This document shows positions 31,173 through 38,697 of a DNA stretch of 41,569 nt, in pieces (the stretch's first letter is position 1; every line of letters begins with the position of its first letter). Source of the DNA: VRUE01 sp035557635. GTDB taxonomy: Bacteria; Actinomycetota; Thermoleophilia; Solirubrobacterales; 70-9. The position numbers and the translations under genes were made by a program. The notes beneath the pieces are model-generated. The model was not told where the DNA came from. It worked only from the letters and a program-made list of their open reading frames with translations, and did not search any database. The stretch lies in the NCBI GenBank assembly GCA_035557635.1, contig DATMDR010000010.1, positions 1 to 41,569 of the forward strand, given 5' to 3'.

Positions 31173-32075
31173 GTGCGCACCGTCTACCTCGGCACCTCGG
31201 AGTTCGCGGTCACGGTCCTGCGCCGCCTTGCCGCCTCGCTGCACAAGCCGTCGCTGGTGGTTACCCCTCCCGATCGTCCGAAGGGGCGCGGCAGGAGGAC
31301 GGCGTCGCCGCCGGTCGCCGAGGCGGCGCGCGAGCTGGGCATCGAGTTGCTGCAGGCGGGGAGCGTCAACGACGAGTCGACTCTGGAGCGGATCCGCGCC
31401 GCGCAGCCCGAGCTGGCGGTCGTCTGCGCCTTCGGGCAGCTGCTGCGCGAGCCGCTGCTCTCCGAGCTGCCGATGCTCAACGTCCACCCGTCGCTGCTGC
31501 CGCGCTGGCGCGGGGCGGCGCCGATCGAGCGGGCGATCATGGCCGGCGACCGGCTCACCGGGGTCTGCGTGATGGAGGTCACCGCCGGGCTCGACTCGGG
31601 CCCGGTCGCCTCCCGCGAGGAGGTCGCGATCGGGCCCGAGGACGATTTCGAGTCGCTGTCGGAGCGACTCGCCGAGCGCGGAGCCCAGCTACTGGTGGGC
31701 GCTCTCGATCTGCGGGCCGAGGGGAGGCTGGAGCTCGAGGAGCAGGACGACGCGGCGGCGACCTACGCCGAGAAGATCGATCCCGCCGAGCGCTGCCTCG
31801 ATCCCTCCCGCCCAGCGGCGGAGCTGGCGCGGACCGTCCGCGCCCTCACCCCGCACGTCGGCGCCTTCCTGGAGACGGCGGAGGGCAGGCTCGGCGTGCG
31901 GCGTGCCCGCGCAGTGGACGTCGGCGTCAAGGCGGGCGTGCTGAAGGCGGAGTGGGGGGCGCTCCTGCTCGGCTGCGGGCGGGGGACGCTGCGTCTTGAC
32001 GTGGTCCAGCCCCCTGGCGGCAAGCCGATGGCGGCGGACGCTTACCTGCGCGGCCACTCCGTGCCCAAACTGTGA
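31173..32075 (+). CDS. fmt: Methionyl-tRNA formyltransferase
   Basis: A 300-residue enzyme that formylates initiator Met-tRNA using 10-formyl-THF. The N-terminal YLGTSEFAVTVLRRL, the folate-binding VHPSLLPRWRGAAPIERAI motif and EVTAGLDSGPV are diagnostic. The C-terminal OB-like domain (from about residue 205) binds the tRNA. GTG 31173 immediately follows the def stop. The last four bases overlap the rsmB GTG. Confidence 0.96.
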   Translation: MRTVYLGTSEFAVTVLRRLAASLHKPSLVVTPPDRPKGRGRRTASPPVAEAARELGIELLQAGSVNDESTLERIRAAQPELAVVCAFGQLLREPLLSELPMLNVHPSLLPRWRGAAPIERAIMAGDRLTGVCVMEVTAGLDSGPVASREEVAIGPEDDFESLSERLAERGAQLLVGALDLRAEGRLELEEQDDAAATYAEKIDPAERCLDPSRPAAELARTVRALTPHVGAFLETAEGRLGVRRARAVDVGVKAGVLKAEWGALLLGCGRGTLRLDVVQPPGGKPMAADAYLRGHSVPKL

Positions 32076-33361
32076 GCGAGATCGCTCCGGCCCGCGCGCT
32101 GGCCTTCGGCGTCATCCGCGCCACCTTCGAGCAGGACGCCCACACCGAGCGCGCCTTCGCCGAGGCGGCCGACGCCCAGGACCTCGCCGGGCGCGAGCGG
32201 GCACAGGCCCAGCGCCTCGCCTACGGCGCCGTGCAGCGGCGCGGCACCGCCGACGCGGCGATCTCGCGCCTCAGCAACCGGCCGCAGCACCGGCTCGACC
32301 CGCCGGTGCTGGCCGGCCTGCGGCTTGGCCTCTTCGAGCTGCTCTTCGCCGACGGCACGCCGGACCACGCGGCGGTGGACCAGTCGGTCGAGCTGGTCAA
32401 GCGGGCCGGTGCCGCCCACGCCGCCGGCCTCGTCAACGCGGTGCTGCGGCGCGCGGTCCGTGAGCGCGACGAGCTCGCCGCCTCGTTGCTCGGCGACGAC
32501 TCGACTCCCGAGCTCGCCGCCGTCGCCCACTCGGCGCCGCTCTGGCTGGCGCGGATGTGGTGGGAGGAGCTCGGCGCCGAGGCGGCGCGCTCTCTGCTCG
32601 CCGCCTGCAACGAGCCCGCCGAGTCGGCCTTCCGGGTCAACACCCTGGCCACGGATCGCGAGGCGGTGCTGGCGAAACTGCGCGAGGCCGGCGTGGAGGC
32701 GAGCCCCGCGACTGGCGAGTGGCCCCTGGCGGCGCCGGAGATGATCGTCGTCCAGGGCCGGACCGGGGAGACCGTCCCGGAGCTGGTCGCCGGCGGCGAG
32801 CTGACGCCGCAGAGCCGTGGCTCGGCCGCCGTAGTCGAGGCACTCGACCCCCAGCCGGGCGAGCAGGTCCTCGACCTCTGCGCCGGTCCCGGGATCAAGA
32901 CCGGCCAGATCGCCGCCCGAATGGAGGACCGAGGGGAGGTGATCTCGGTCGAGCAGGACCCCGCCCGCGCCGCCGAGGTCGCGGCCCAGGCCCGCCGTCT
33001 CGACCTGCGCAGCGTCACCGTGATCGAGGCGGACGGCGCGCAGCCCGGCATCGCACCCGGATTCGACCGGGTCCTGCTCGACGCGCCCTGCTCCGACCTC
33101 GGCGCGCTCGCATCCCGTCCCGATGCGCGCTGGCGCAAGTCTCCGGCGGCGATCGAGCGCCTCGTTGAGGTCCAGTCGCAGCTCCTGAAGAGGGCGCTCG
33201 AGTCCCTGCGCCCCGGCGGAACGCTGGTCTACGCGACCTGCACGATCAGCCGCCGCGAGAACGAGGAGCGGGTCGCCGGCGGCGAGCGCTGGCAGCTGAG
33301 CCCCGACCGCGATCGCACCACCGGCTTCTTCATCTGCCGGCTGAGGCGGGATGATGGTTAG
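32072..33361 (+). CDS. rsmB: 16S rRNA (cytosine-967-C5)-methyltransferase
   Basis: A 429-residue Sun/RsmB enzyme. The N-terminal NusB-like domain (about 1-140) includes AYGAVQRRGTADAAI and VDQSVELVKRAGAAHAAGLVNAVLR. The SAM-binding region reads EQVLDLCAGPGIKTGQIAARM. The catalytic residues are in DAPCSDLGALASRPDARW and LVYATCTISRRENEE. It belongs to the def-fmt-rsmB cluster; GTG 32072 overlaps the fmt stop. A zinc-ribbon gene follows after three bases. Confidence 0.95.
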   Translation: MSEIAPARALAFGVIRATFEQDAHTERAFAEAADAQDLAGRERAQAQRLAYGAVQRRGTADAAISRLSNRPQHRLDPPVLAGLRLGLFELLFADGTPDHAAVDQSVELVKRAGAAHAAGLVNAVLRRAVRERDELAASLLGDDSTPELAAVAHSAPLWLARMWWEELGAEAARSLLAACNEPAESAFRVNTLATDREAVLAKLREAGVEASPATGEWPLAAPEMIVVQGRTGETVPELVAGGELTPQSRGSAAVVEALDPQPGEQVLDLCAGPGIKTGQIAARMEDRGEVISVEQDPARAAEVAAQARRLDLRSVTVIEADGAQPGIAPGFDRVLLDAPCSDLGALASRPDARWRKSPAAIERLVEVQSQLLKRALESLRPGGTLVYATCTISRRENEERVAGGERWQLSPDRDRTTGFFICRLRRDDG

Positions 33362-33364
33362 GCG

Positions 33365-33604
33365 ATGAGCGCCGGGAGCGATGCGGAGAGCGTGCTGCGG
33401 CGGCCGGCCTGTCCCGGCTGCGGCGAGCCCTGGCTGAGGCCCACGCAGCTCCCCGGCCGCTTCCGCTGCGTGTACTGTCTGCGCCGCTTCGAGCTGGTCT
33501 CGCAGTGCCCCAACTGCGGCGAACACCAGACGATCGCCCGGATGAGCACCACCGAGGACATGACCTGCCAGACCTGCGGAGACTCCATGCTGAGGCCGGT
33601 ATGA
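33365..33604 (+). CDS. Small zinc-ribbon protein
   Basis: A 79-residue protein with four CxxC knuckles: ACPGCGEPWL, FRCVYCLRRF, SQCPNCGEHQ and MTCQTCGDSM. Together they could hold two zinc ions. The layout (ribbon, short basic link, second ribbon) resembles the YfgJ-type zinc-ribbon proteins of proteobacteria, but assignment is loose. It begins three bases after rsmB and its stop overlaps the rpe ATG, so it is co-translated with rRNA-modification and pentose-phosphate genes. Possible nucleic-acid or protein binding; function unknown. Confidence 0.8.
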   Translation: MSAGSDAESVLRRPACPGCGEPWLRPTQLPGRFRCVYCLRRFELVSQCPNCGEHQTIARMSTTEDMTCQTCGDSMLRPV

Positions 33605-34287
33605 GCGAGCGGATGAAGGAGCTGATCGCCGAGCCGCGGGTGGCGCCGTCGATCCTCTCGGCCGACTTCTCGCGCCTGGGGGCGCAGCTCGAAGAGGTGA
33701 TGGACGCCGGGGCGCGGGTGATCCACTTCGACGTGATGGACGGCCACTTCGTCCCGCCGATCACGATCGGCCCGTTGATCGCCTCCTCGATCGCCGACCA
33801 GGTTCACGACGCCGGCGGCGTACTGGACGTCCACCTGATGATCGAGCGTCCCGAGCAGCAGATCGAGGCCTTCGCCGAGGCAGGCGCCGACGCGATCACC
33901 TTTCATGAGGAGGCCACCCCACACGCCAACCGCACTCTCGTCGCGATCCACGAACTGGGCTGCCTCGCGGGCGTCGCGATCAATCCCGGCACCCCGGTCG
34001 AGGCGGTGGCGGAGCTGCGAGGTCTCGCCGACATCGTCCTCAACATGACCGTCAACCCCGGCTGGGGCGGGCAGTCCTTCATCGCGGGCTCCCCCGACAA
34101 GGTCACGCGCCTCTCATCCCTGGTCGGCGACGCCAAGATCGAGGTGGACGGCGGCATCGACGCATCGACGGCGGGCTCGGTGGCGCAGGCTGGCGCTTCG
34201 TTGTTCGTCGCCGGCTCGGCGGTCTTCGGCAGCGACGACCCGGCTGAGGCTTATTCAGAAATTGTCCAAGCGGTCGCGCGGGGCTGA
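33601..34287 (+). CDS. rpe: Ribulose-phosphate 3-epimerase
   Basis: A 228-residue TIM-barrel enzyme interconverting ribulose 5-phosphate and xylulose 5-phosphate. Signatures are VAPSILSADFSRLGAQLEEV, IHFDVMDGHFVPPITIGP with the metal-binding His/Asp, LDVHLMIERPEQ, LNMTVNPGWGGQSFI and IEVDGGID. ATG 33601 overlaps the previous stop; the open frame upstream is a shadow of the zinc-ribbon gene. Its final codons (VARG-stop) lie in the left arm of the structured repeat at 34274-34379. Confidence 0.96.
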   Translation: MSERMKELIAEPRVAPSILSADFSRLGAQLEEVMDAGARVIHFDVMDGHFVPPITIGPLIASSIADQVHDAGGVLDVHLMIERPEQQIEAFAEAGADAITFHEEATPHANRTLVAIHELGCLAGVAINPGTPVEAVAELRGLADIVLNMTVNPGWGGQSFIAGSPDKVTRLSSLVGDAKIEVDGGIDASTAGSVAQAGASLFVAGSAVFGSDDPAEAYSEIVQAVARG

Positions 34288-34379
34288 GACCAAGCAGACC
34301 AAGGACGCAGGGAGCGTGGTGTGCTCCTGCACACGAGCGACCGAGGACGCAGGTATGCGCCGGTCTCAGCCCCGCGCGA
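34274..34379. repeat. Structured interspersed element, copy B (rpe-antiporter junction)
   Basis: A perfect 18-bp outer stem pairs 34274-34291 with 34362-34379 (left arm TCGCGCGGGGCTGAGACC). The rpe stop lies in the left arm and the antiporter stop in the right arm. Inside, GCAGACC (34294-34300) pairs with GGTATGC (34352-34358) with one mismatch. The apical hairpin is GTGTGC (34319-34324), loop TCCT, GCACAC (34329-34334). The core 34302-34348 matches copy A read on the other strand apart from one compensated base pair and one single-base insertion. AGGACGCAGG is directly repeated at 34302 and 34344. It may serve as a bidirectional terminator. Confidence 0.87.
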
Positions 34380-36162
34380 TCAGCGCCCCGATGACCTCCT
34401 GCCACCAAGCTCGCTCCGGAGGATCGTCGCCAACCCGCTCAGCGCGCCGTTCGGACCAGCGGACCAGCGCCTGGCGGCCTCCGATCGCGACCACGCTTTC
34501 AGTCGTCACCGAGTAGCGGCCGTCCGCCAGCGCCACCAGGGCGCTGGCGCGATCGCGGCGGCTGCGCAGGATCGCGATCACGGCGACGCCGTCGACCTCC
34601 TTCGGGTCTGAGGGGTCCTCGATGTCGCCCCCGGGACGGACGGTGAAGACCTGGGTGGCGCCGGTGCGAGGGAGCTTCGGCACCGGCGGCGTGCCGACCG
34701 GCCCCGCGTGCCAGCGCCGCGTCAGCGCCTCGACCTCCTCGCGCAGCTCACCGCGCACCAACACGTGCAGCTCGTCTCCCTCCTGCAGCTGGGTCGAGCC
34801 ACGCGGCGGCAGCGCCCGCCCGTCGCGCACGATCACGTTGACCAGGGCCTCGCGCGGCAGGCCCAGTTCGCGCACCAGGTGTCCTGCCGCGGCCGCGCCG
34901 GGGCGCAGGCGGTAGGCGACCACGTCGCCACCCATGCGGCGGATCCGGCCAGACTCGAGTAGGCGGCGCGGCAGCGCCGGCTCGTCGGTCGTTAGGCCGA
35001 GCCGCGCAGCGAGCGGCTCGAAGCTCGCCCCCTGGACCAGCGTCGAGGTGACGACGACGAAGAAGACGATCGAGAAGAGCTCATCGCCGCCGGCGACCCC
35101 GGCCACCACCGGGAAGGTGGCAAGCCAGATCGGTGCCGCTCCGCGCAGGCCAGCCCAGCCGAGCATCGCCCGCTCGCGCATGTTGAGCGGCGCGAAGAGC
35201 GTGGCGGCGAAGGCGGCGAGGGGGCGGGCAACAAGGATCAGCGCCGCCGACAGCGCCAGCCCCTCGACCGCGACCCCACCGAGCGTGCTGGGGAAGACGA
35301 GCAGGCCGAGCAGGACGAAGAGGCCGATCTGGGCGACCCAGCCGACCCCCTCGTGGAAGGCGACGATCGTGCGCCGGGCGGGAATGTTCCCCGAGCCGAG
35401 GGCCAGCGCGGTCAGGTAGGTGGCGAGCAGGCCGGAGCCGTGGGCGACCTCGGCCAGCCCGAAGGCGAGACCGGCGATCGCAATCGTCGCGACCGGGTAG
35501 ATCCCGTCGGTCGGCAGCCTCACCGCGCCCAGGGCGGCGACGGCGAGCCGGCCCAGGGCGAGGCCGATCGCCGCGCCGAGCGCCAGTTTCAGCACCAGCG
35601 AGCCCGCCATGTCGACGAACCCGTAGCCCGGGTCCTGGATCCAGTCGATGAACCCGATCACGAGCAGCAGCGCGACCGGGTCGTTCATCCCCGACTCGCC
35701 CTCGAGCGAGCGGGCGAGGCGCTTCTCCAGGGTCGAGCGGCGCAGGACGGCGAAGATTGCGGCCGAGTCGGTGGCGGCGATCGCGGCGCCGACCAGCATC
35801 CCCTCCAGCGTGCTCAGGTCGAAGATCCACTGCGCCGCCAGTCCGGCGACGAGCGCGGTGACCACCGTGCCGACCGTGGCCAGCGAGGCCGCCGTGCCGA
35901 GCACCGGCCGGATCTCCGACCAGCCCGCGGTCAGCCCGCCCTCGAAGAGGATCAGGATCAGCGCGATCGTTCCCAACGTGCGGGCCAGCTCGGTGTCGGC
36001 GAACTCGATCCCGCCGAGCCCCTCCGAGCCGGCGAGCATGCCGAGCCCGAGGAAGAGCAGCAGGCCCGGGACCCGGACCCGGTCCGCTATCAGCGCCGCC
36101 GCTATCCCGGCTGCGAGCAAGGCGCCGGCGGCGAGAATCAGCTCGGCGTCGTGGCCCTCCAT
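34366..36162 (-). CDS. CPA-family potassium/sodium-proton antiporter, NhaP2/CvrA-like
   Basis: A 598-residue protein with about twelve hydrophobic segments in residues 5-400. It has the cation:proton antiporter marks LFLGLGMLAGSEGLGG, LILILFEGGLTAGWSEIRPV, AAIAATDSAAIFAVLRR, GESGMNDPVALLLVIGFIDW (paired Asp site) and GWAGLRGAAPIWLATFPV. A C-terminal cytoplasmic part includes an RCK-C (TrkA-C) domain (about 415-490, YRLRPGAAAAGHLVRELGLP...QLQEGDELHVLVRG) and a further regulatory region. This architecture is that of NhaP2/CvrA, a K+/H+ antiporter. It starts three bases after the flippase stop and ends inside structured repeat B. Confidence 0.9.
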   Translation of the reverse strand: MEGHDAELILAAGALLAAGIAAALIADRVRVPGLLLFLGLGMLAGSEGLGGIEFADTELARTLGTIALILILFEGGLTAGWSEIRPVLGTAASLATVGTVVTALVAGLAAQWIFDLSTLEGMLVGAAIAATDSAAIFAVLRRSTLEKRLARSLEGESGMNDPVALLLVIGFIDWIQDPGYGFVDMAGSLVLKLALGAAIGLALGRLAVAALGAVRLPTDGIYPVATIAIAGLAFGLAEVAHGSGLLATYLTALALGSGNIPARRTIVAFHEGVGWVAQIGLFVLLGLLVFPSTLGGVAVEGLALSAALILVARPLAAFAATLFAPLNMRERAMLGWAGLRGAAPIWLATFPVVAGVAGGDELFSIVFFVVVTSTLVQGASFEPLAARLGLTTDEPALPRRLLESGRIRRMGGDVVAYRLRPGAAAAGHLVRELGLPREALVNVIVRDGRALPPRGSTQLQEGDELHVLVRGELREEVEALTRRWHAGPVGTPPVPKLPRTGATQVFTVRPGGDIEDPSDPKEVDGVAVIAILRSRRDRASALVALADGRYSVTTESVVAIGGRQALVRWSERRAERVGDDPPERAWWQEVIGALIARG

Positions 36163-36165
36163 GCC

Positions 36166-37617
36166 CTAGCTTCCCTCGTCGGCGGCGGCTAGGCGCGCCT
36201 CGAGCTCCGCGGTCGAGCCGGCGGCCGGGACGTCCTCCGCCCGCTCGCGCGGAAGCCGGTAGATCAGGAAGAGCAGGCCGAGGAGGAGGGCGGCGGTGAG
36301 GGCGAAGCCGGCCTCGACCCGGCGGAACTCGTCGCCGATCGGGGCCAGGAAGCACCAGGCGACGAAGAAGGCGGCGCACCCGATCCAGCGCGCCGCGGCG
36401 CGCCGTACCTGGCCCTGCGCGAGGCAGGCCTGGTTGACGGTCACCGCCGAGAGGTAGAGCCCCATCCCGGCGGTAACCAGCCAGAGGCCGGCGCGGTCGT
36501 AGCTGAACTTGTCGCTGAAGGCGAGCTGCATCAACTCCGGGCCGGCGACGAGGACGGAGAGGGCGACGATCGCGGTGAAGGCGGCGATCGCCGCCAGCAC
36601 CATCCGCACCGAGCGGTGGAACTCCTCCTCGCTGCTCGGTTCCTCACTGGTGTGGAGCTCGGTCAGGTGGGGGAGGATGCTGGTCGAGACCGCCTGGAAG
36701 AGCTGGAGCGGCGCCCGCGCGATCATCAGCACGTTGAAGATGAAGCCGGCCGCCGCGGCGCCCTCCAGGCCGCGCACGATCAGCGGCCCGGCGTTGAGGA
36801 AGACCTGCTCGCTGAACATGATCAGCAGCACCGCCGCGGCGAAGCCGGCGCCGTGGGCCATCGAGAACTCGTCCGCCTCGGACGAACGCGCGGCACCTCC
36901 CGCCCGGACAAGCGCCGAGCCAGTTGGCTCGGCGCTTTGAGTATCCGCCCGTTCGGAAGGTGCCGCGCGTCTGTCTCGCCGCGTCCGTCGCGCGAATGCT
37001 GCGGGCACCACAAGCAAGCTGAGGAAGGGGGCGGCGACGATCCCGATCGCCACCGCCGACTGGCCGCTGAGCAGCCCGACCGCGACGAGTACGGCGAAGA
37101 GGGTACGGAAGACCGACTCGGAGAGGATCATCGCGGTGAAGAGCCCGAAGCGGCGGTGGCCGGCCAGGTAGCCGCGGGCGAAGTAGCTGGCGGCGTAGAA
37201 GAGGACGGCGGCGAAGAAGACCCAGTAGAGCGTTTCGTTACCGCCGAGGAGGTCGTCTTCGATCGGCCCGCGCAGGACGAGCGTGACCACGGCGAAGGTG
37301 GCGGCGAGCCCGAGCTGGATCTTGGTCGCGACCAGGGTCGGCTCGCGCACCGATTCGCCTTTCGCCAGCCGTTCGGAGATGTGGCGCGAGAGCAGCTGGT
37401 CGACCGGGCGGTAGAGGGTGGAGACGGTGATGAAGACGGCCGACCAGACGACGGTGATCTCGCCGTAGTCGGGCTTGGACAGCACGTGCGAGGCGATGAA
37501 GAAGTAGACGTAGGTGATCGCCCCGGTGAGGCCGACGCCGACGGCGAGGAAGCTCGCGGTCTTGCCGTAGTCGGCGGTCGCCGAGCCTCCGCCCGGCGCT
37601 TTGCGGAGCGTACGCAT
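36166..37617 (-). CDS. Polysaccharide flippase-like membrane protein (MATE/MOP superfamily)
   Basis: A 483-residue protein with about twelve predicted membrane segments, similar in layout to Wzx-type lipopolysaccharide/exopolysaccharide flippases. The N-terminus ASFLAVGVGLTGAITYVYFF, then SKPDYGEITVVWSAVFITVS with LYRPVDQLLSRHI is typical of this group. ATG 37617 overlaps the glycosyltransferase stop (ATGA), so both belong to a lipid-linked glycan pathway (inference). Residues about 216-244, in a loop between membrane halves, are coded by a nested palindrome (36886-36970) that looks like an in-frame insertion. The C-terminal tail is acidic. Confidence 0.85.
   Translation of the reverse strand: MRTLRKAPGGGSATADYGKTASFLAVGVGLTGAITYVYFFIASHVLSKPDYGEITVVWSAVFITVSTLYRPVDQLLSRHISERLAKGESVREPTLVATKIQLGLAATFAVVTLVLRGPIEDDLLGGNETLYWVFFAAVLFYAASYFARGYLAGHRRFGLFTAMILSESVFRTLFAVLVAVGLLSGQSAVAIGIVAAPFLSLLVVPAAFARRTRRDRRAAPSERADTQSAEPTGSALVRAGGAARSSEADEFSMAHGAGFAAAVLLIMFSEQVFLNAGPLIVRGLEGAAAAGFIFNVLMIARAPLQLFQAVSTSILPHLTELHTSEEPSSEEEFHRSVRMVLAAIAAFTAIVALSVLVAGPELMQLAFSDKFSYDRAGLWLVTAGMGLYLSAVTVNQACLAQGQVRRAAARWIGCAAFFVAWCFLAPIGDEFRRVEAGFALTAALLLGLLFLIYRLPRERAEDVPAAGSTAELEARLAAADEGS
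36886..36970. repeat. Nested palindromic element inserted in frame in the flippase gene
   Basis: Outer arms ACGCGCGGCACCT (36886-36898) and AGGTGCCGCGCGT (36958-36970) are perfectly complementary over 13 bp. The inner arms AAGCGCCGAGCCA (36910-36922) and TGGCTCGGCGCTT (36925-36937) are complementary over 13 bp with a 2-base loop. It encodes residues about 216-244 of the flippase, an Ala/Ser/Arg-rich stretch unlike a membrane segment. The length is compatible with an in-frame insertion, comparable in style to palindromic elements known inside rickettsial genes. Sequence is unrelated to the repeats at 15388 and 34274. Confidence 0.85.
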
Positions 37618-38603
37618 CAGCGCGTGGAGGCGCCGCGCTCGTAGTGCGAGGGCTCGACGTCGAGCGCCAGCTCGACCCGCCGCACCCGCTCGTACACGCG
37701 CTGGGTCATCACCCGCTGGCCGGCGAGGAGGTCGCCGATCACGCCCAGCGCCAGCAGCTGCACGGCGGCGATGAAGAGCACCGCGCCGAGGATCAGCGAC
37801 TGGACGTGTCCGCTGCTGTCGCCGTTGAGGATCCAGTCGAGCAGGAAGGGCATCCAGGCGGCGAGGGCGAGGATCCCGACCGCCAGCCCCGCCGTGGCGA
37901 ACACGCGCAGCGGCTCGTAGCGGGCGTAGATGCGCAGGATCGAGAGCGCGTTGCGGCGCACGTAGGCGCCGGTCGAGTCGAAGAGGCGGGAATCGCGCGT
38001 CTGCGGGTTGACCCCGATCTCGACCTGGTCGACCGCGACCAGCATCTTGCCGGCCTGGATCAGGCTCTCCAGCGTGTAGGTGAAGTCGTCGACGACCAGC
38101 AGTCCCAGCGCCGCCTCGCGGTTGTAGGCGCGGAAGCCCGAGGTGGTGTCGGCGATCGCGGTCCCCGAGAGCCGGCGCACGACCCAGCTGCCGAGGCGCT
38201 GCAGCGCCTTCTTCGGCCCGGAGAAATGCTCGATGCGCGCCACCTGGCGGTCGCCGACCACCATGTCGGCGCGGCCGGCCAGGATCGGGGCGAGCAGCTT
38301 GGGGATGTCGGCGCCGCGGTACTGGTTGTCGGCGTCGGTGTTGACGATGACGTCGGCGCCCAGCTTCAGGCAGGCGTCGAGGCCGGCCTGGAAGCCGGCG
38401 GCCAGCCCCTTGTTGTTGGTGAGGCGGACGACGTGCTCGACCCCGTGCTCGCGCGCGACCTCGGCGGTGCCGTCGGTCGAGCCGTCGTCGATCACCAGCA
38501 ACTCGACCTCGTCGACCCCCTCGATCCGGCGCGGGATGTCGGCCACGGTCGCCGGCAGCGTCGCCGCCTCGTTCAGGCAGGGGATCTGGACGATCAGCTT
38601 CAC
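37617..38603 (-). CDS. GT2-family glycosyltransferase, probably polyprenyl-phosphate type
   Basis: A 328-residue protein. The GT-A fold shows IPCLNEAATLP at the N-terminus, VIDDGSTDGT (nucleotide site), VNTDADNQYRGADIPKLL (DxD metal site), VGDRQVARI and TSGFRAYNREAALGL. Two hydrophobic segments (about 225-250 and 262-290) anchor the C-terminal part, as in DPM1/GtrB-like enzymes that load a sugar onto undecaprenyl or decaprenyl phosphate. GTG 38603 is chosen; the in-frame extension upstream reaches into the ribD promoter. On the minus strand TACCCT (38612-38617) lies eight bases before the GTG. First gene of the glycosyltransferase-flippase-antiporter run. Confidence 0.88.
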   Translation of the reverse strand: MKLIVQIPCLNEAATLPATVADIPRRIEGVDEVELLVIDDGSTDGTAEVAREHGVEHVVRLTNNKGLAAGFQAGLDACLKLGADVIVNTDADNQYRGADIPKLLAPILAGRADMVVGDRQVARIEHFSGPKKALQRLGSWVVRRLSGTAIADTTSGFRAYNREAALGLLVVDDFTYTLESLIQAGKMLVAVDQVEIGVNPQTRDSRLFDSTGAYVRRNALSILRIYARYEPLRVFATAGLAVGILALAAWMPFLLDWILNGDSSGHVQSLILGAVLFIAAVQLLALGVIGDLLAGQRVMTQRVYERVRRVELALDVEPSHYERGASTR

Positions 38604-38697
38604 GGTGGGGGAGGGTATCCCCGAGAGCCGATTGCACCGGGCGCGCGGGTTGTGGGGACCCGCGCGAGGTACCATTGACTGACTCGTCAATCAATCC
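38604..38697. promoter_or_regulatory. Divergent control region between the glycosyltransferase gene and ribD
   Basis: A 94-base divergent region with two hairpins on the ribD side: CGCGCGGGT (38642-38650), loop TGTGGGG, ACCCGCGCG (38658-38666); then ATTGAC (38674-38679), loop TGACTC, GTCAAT (38686-38691), ending six bases before the ribD ATG. No FMN riboswitch motif is present and the region is too short for one. A -10-like TACCCT for the minus-strand gene is at 38612-38617. Regulation of ribD is unknown. Confidence 0.5.

Noticed and set aside
28536..31487. 983-codon minus-strand open frame opposite priA, def and fmt
   Set aside because: It is the antisense of well-identified genes; long antisense frames are expected in GC-rich DNA and the translation has no family features.
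38604..38697. FMN riboswitch before ribD
   Set aside because: The region is too short and lacks the conserved FMN riboswitch sequence elements; only two simple hairpins are visible.
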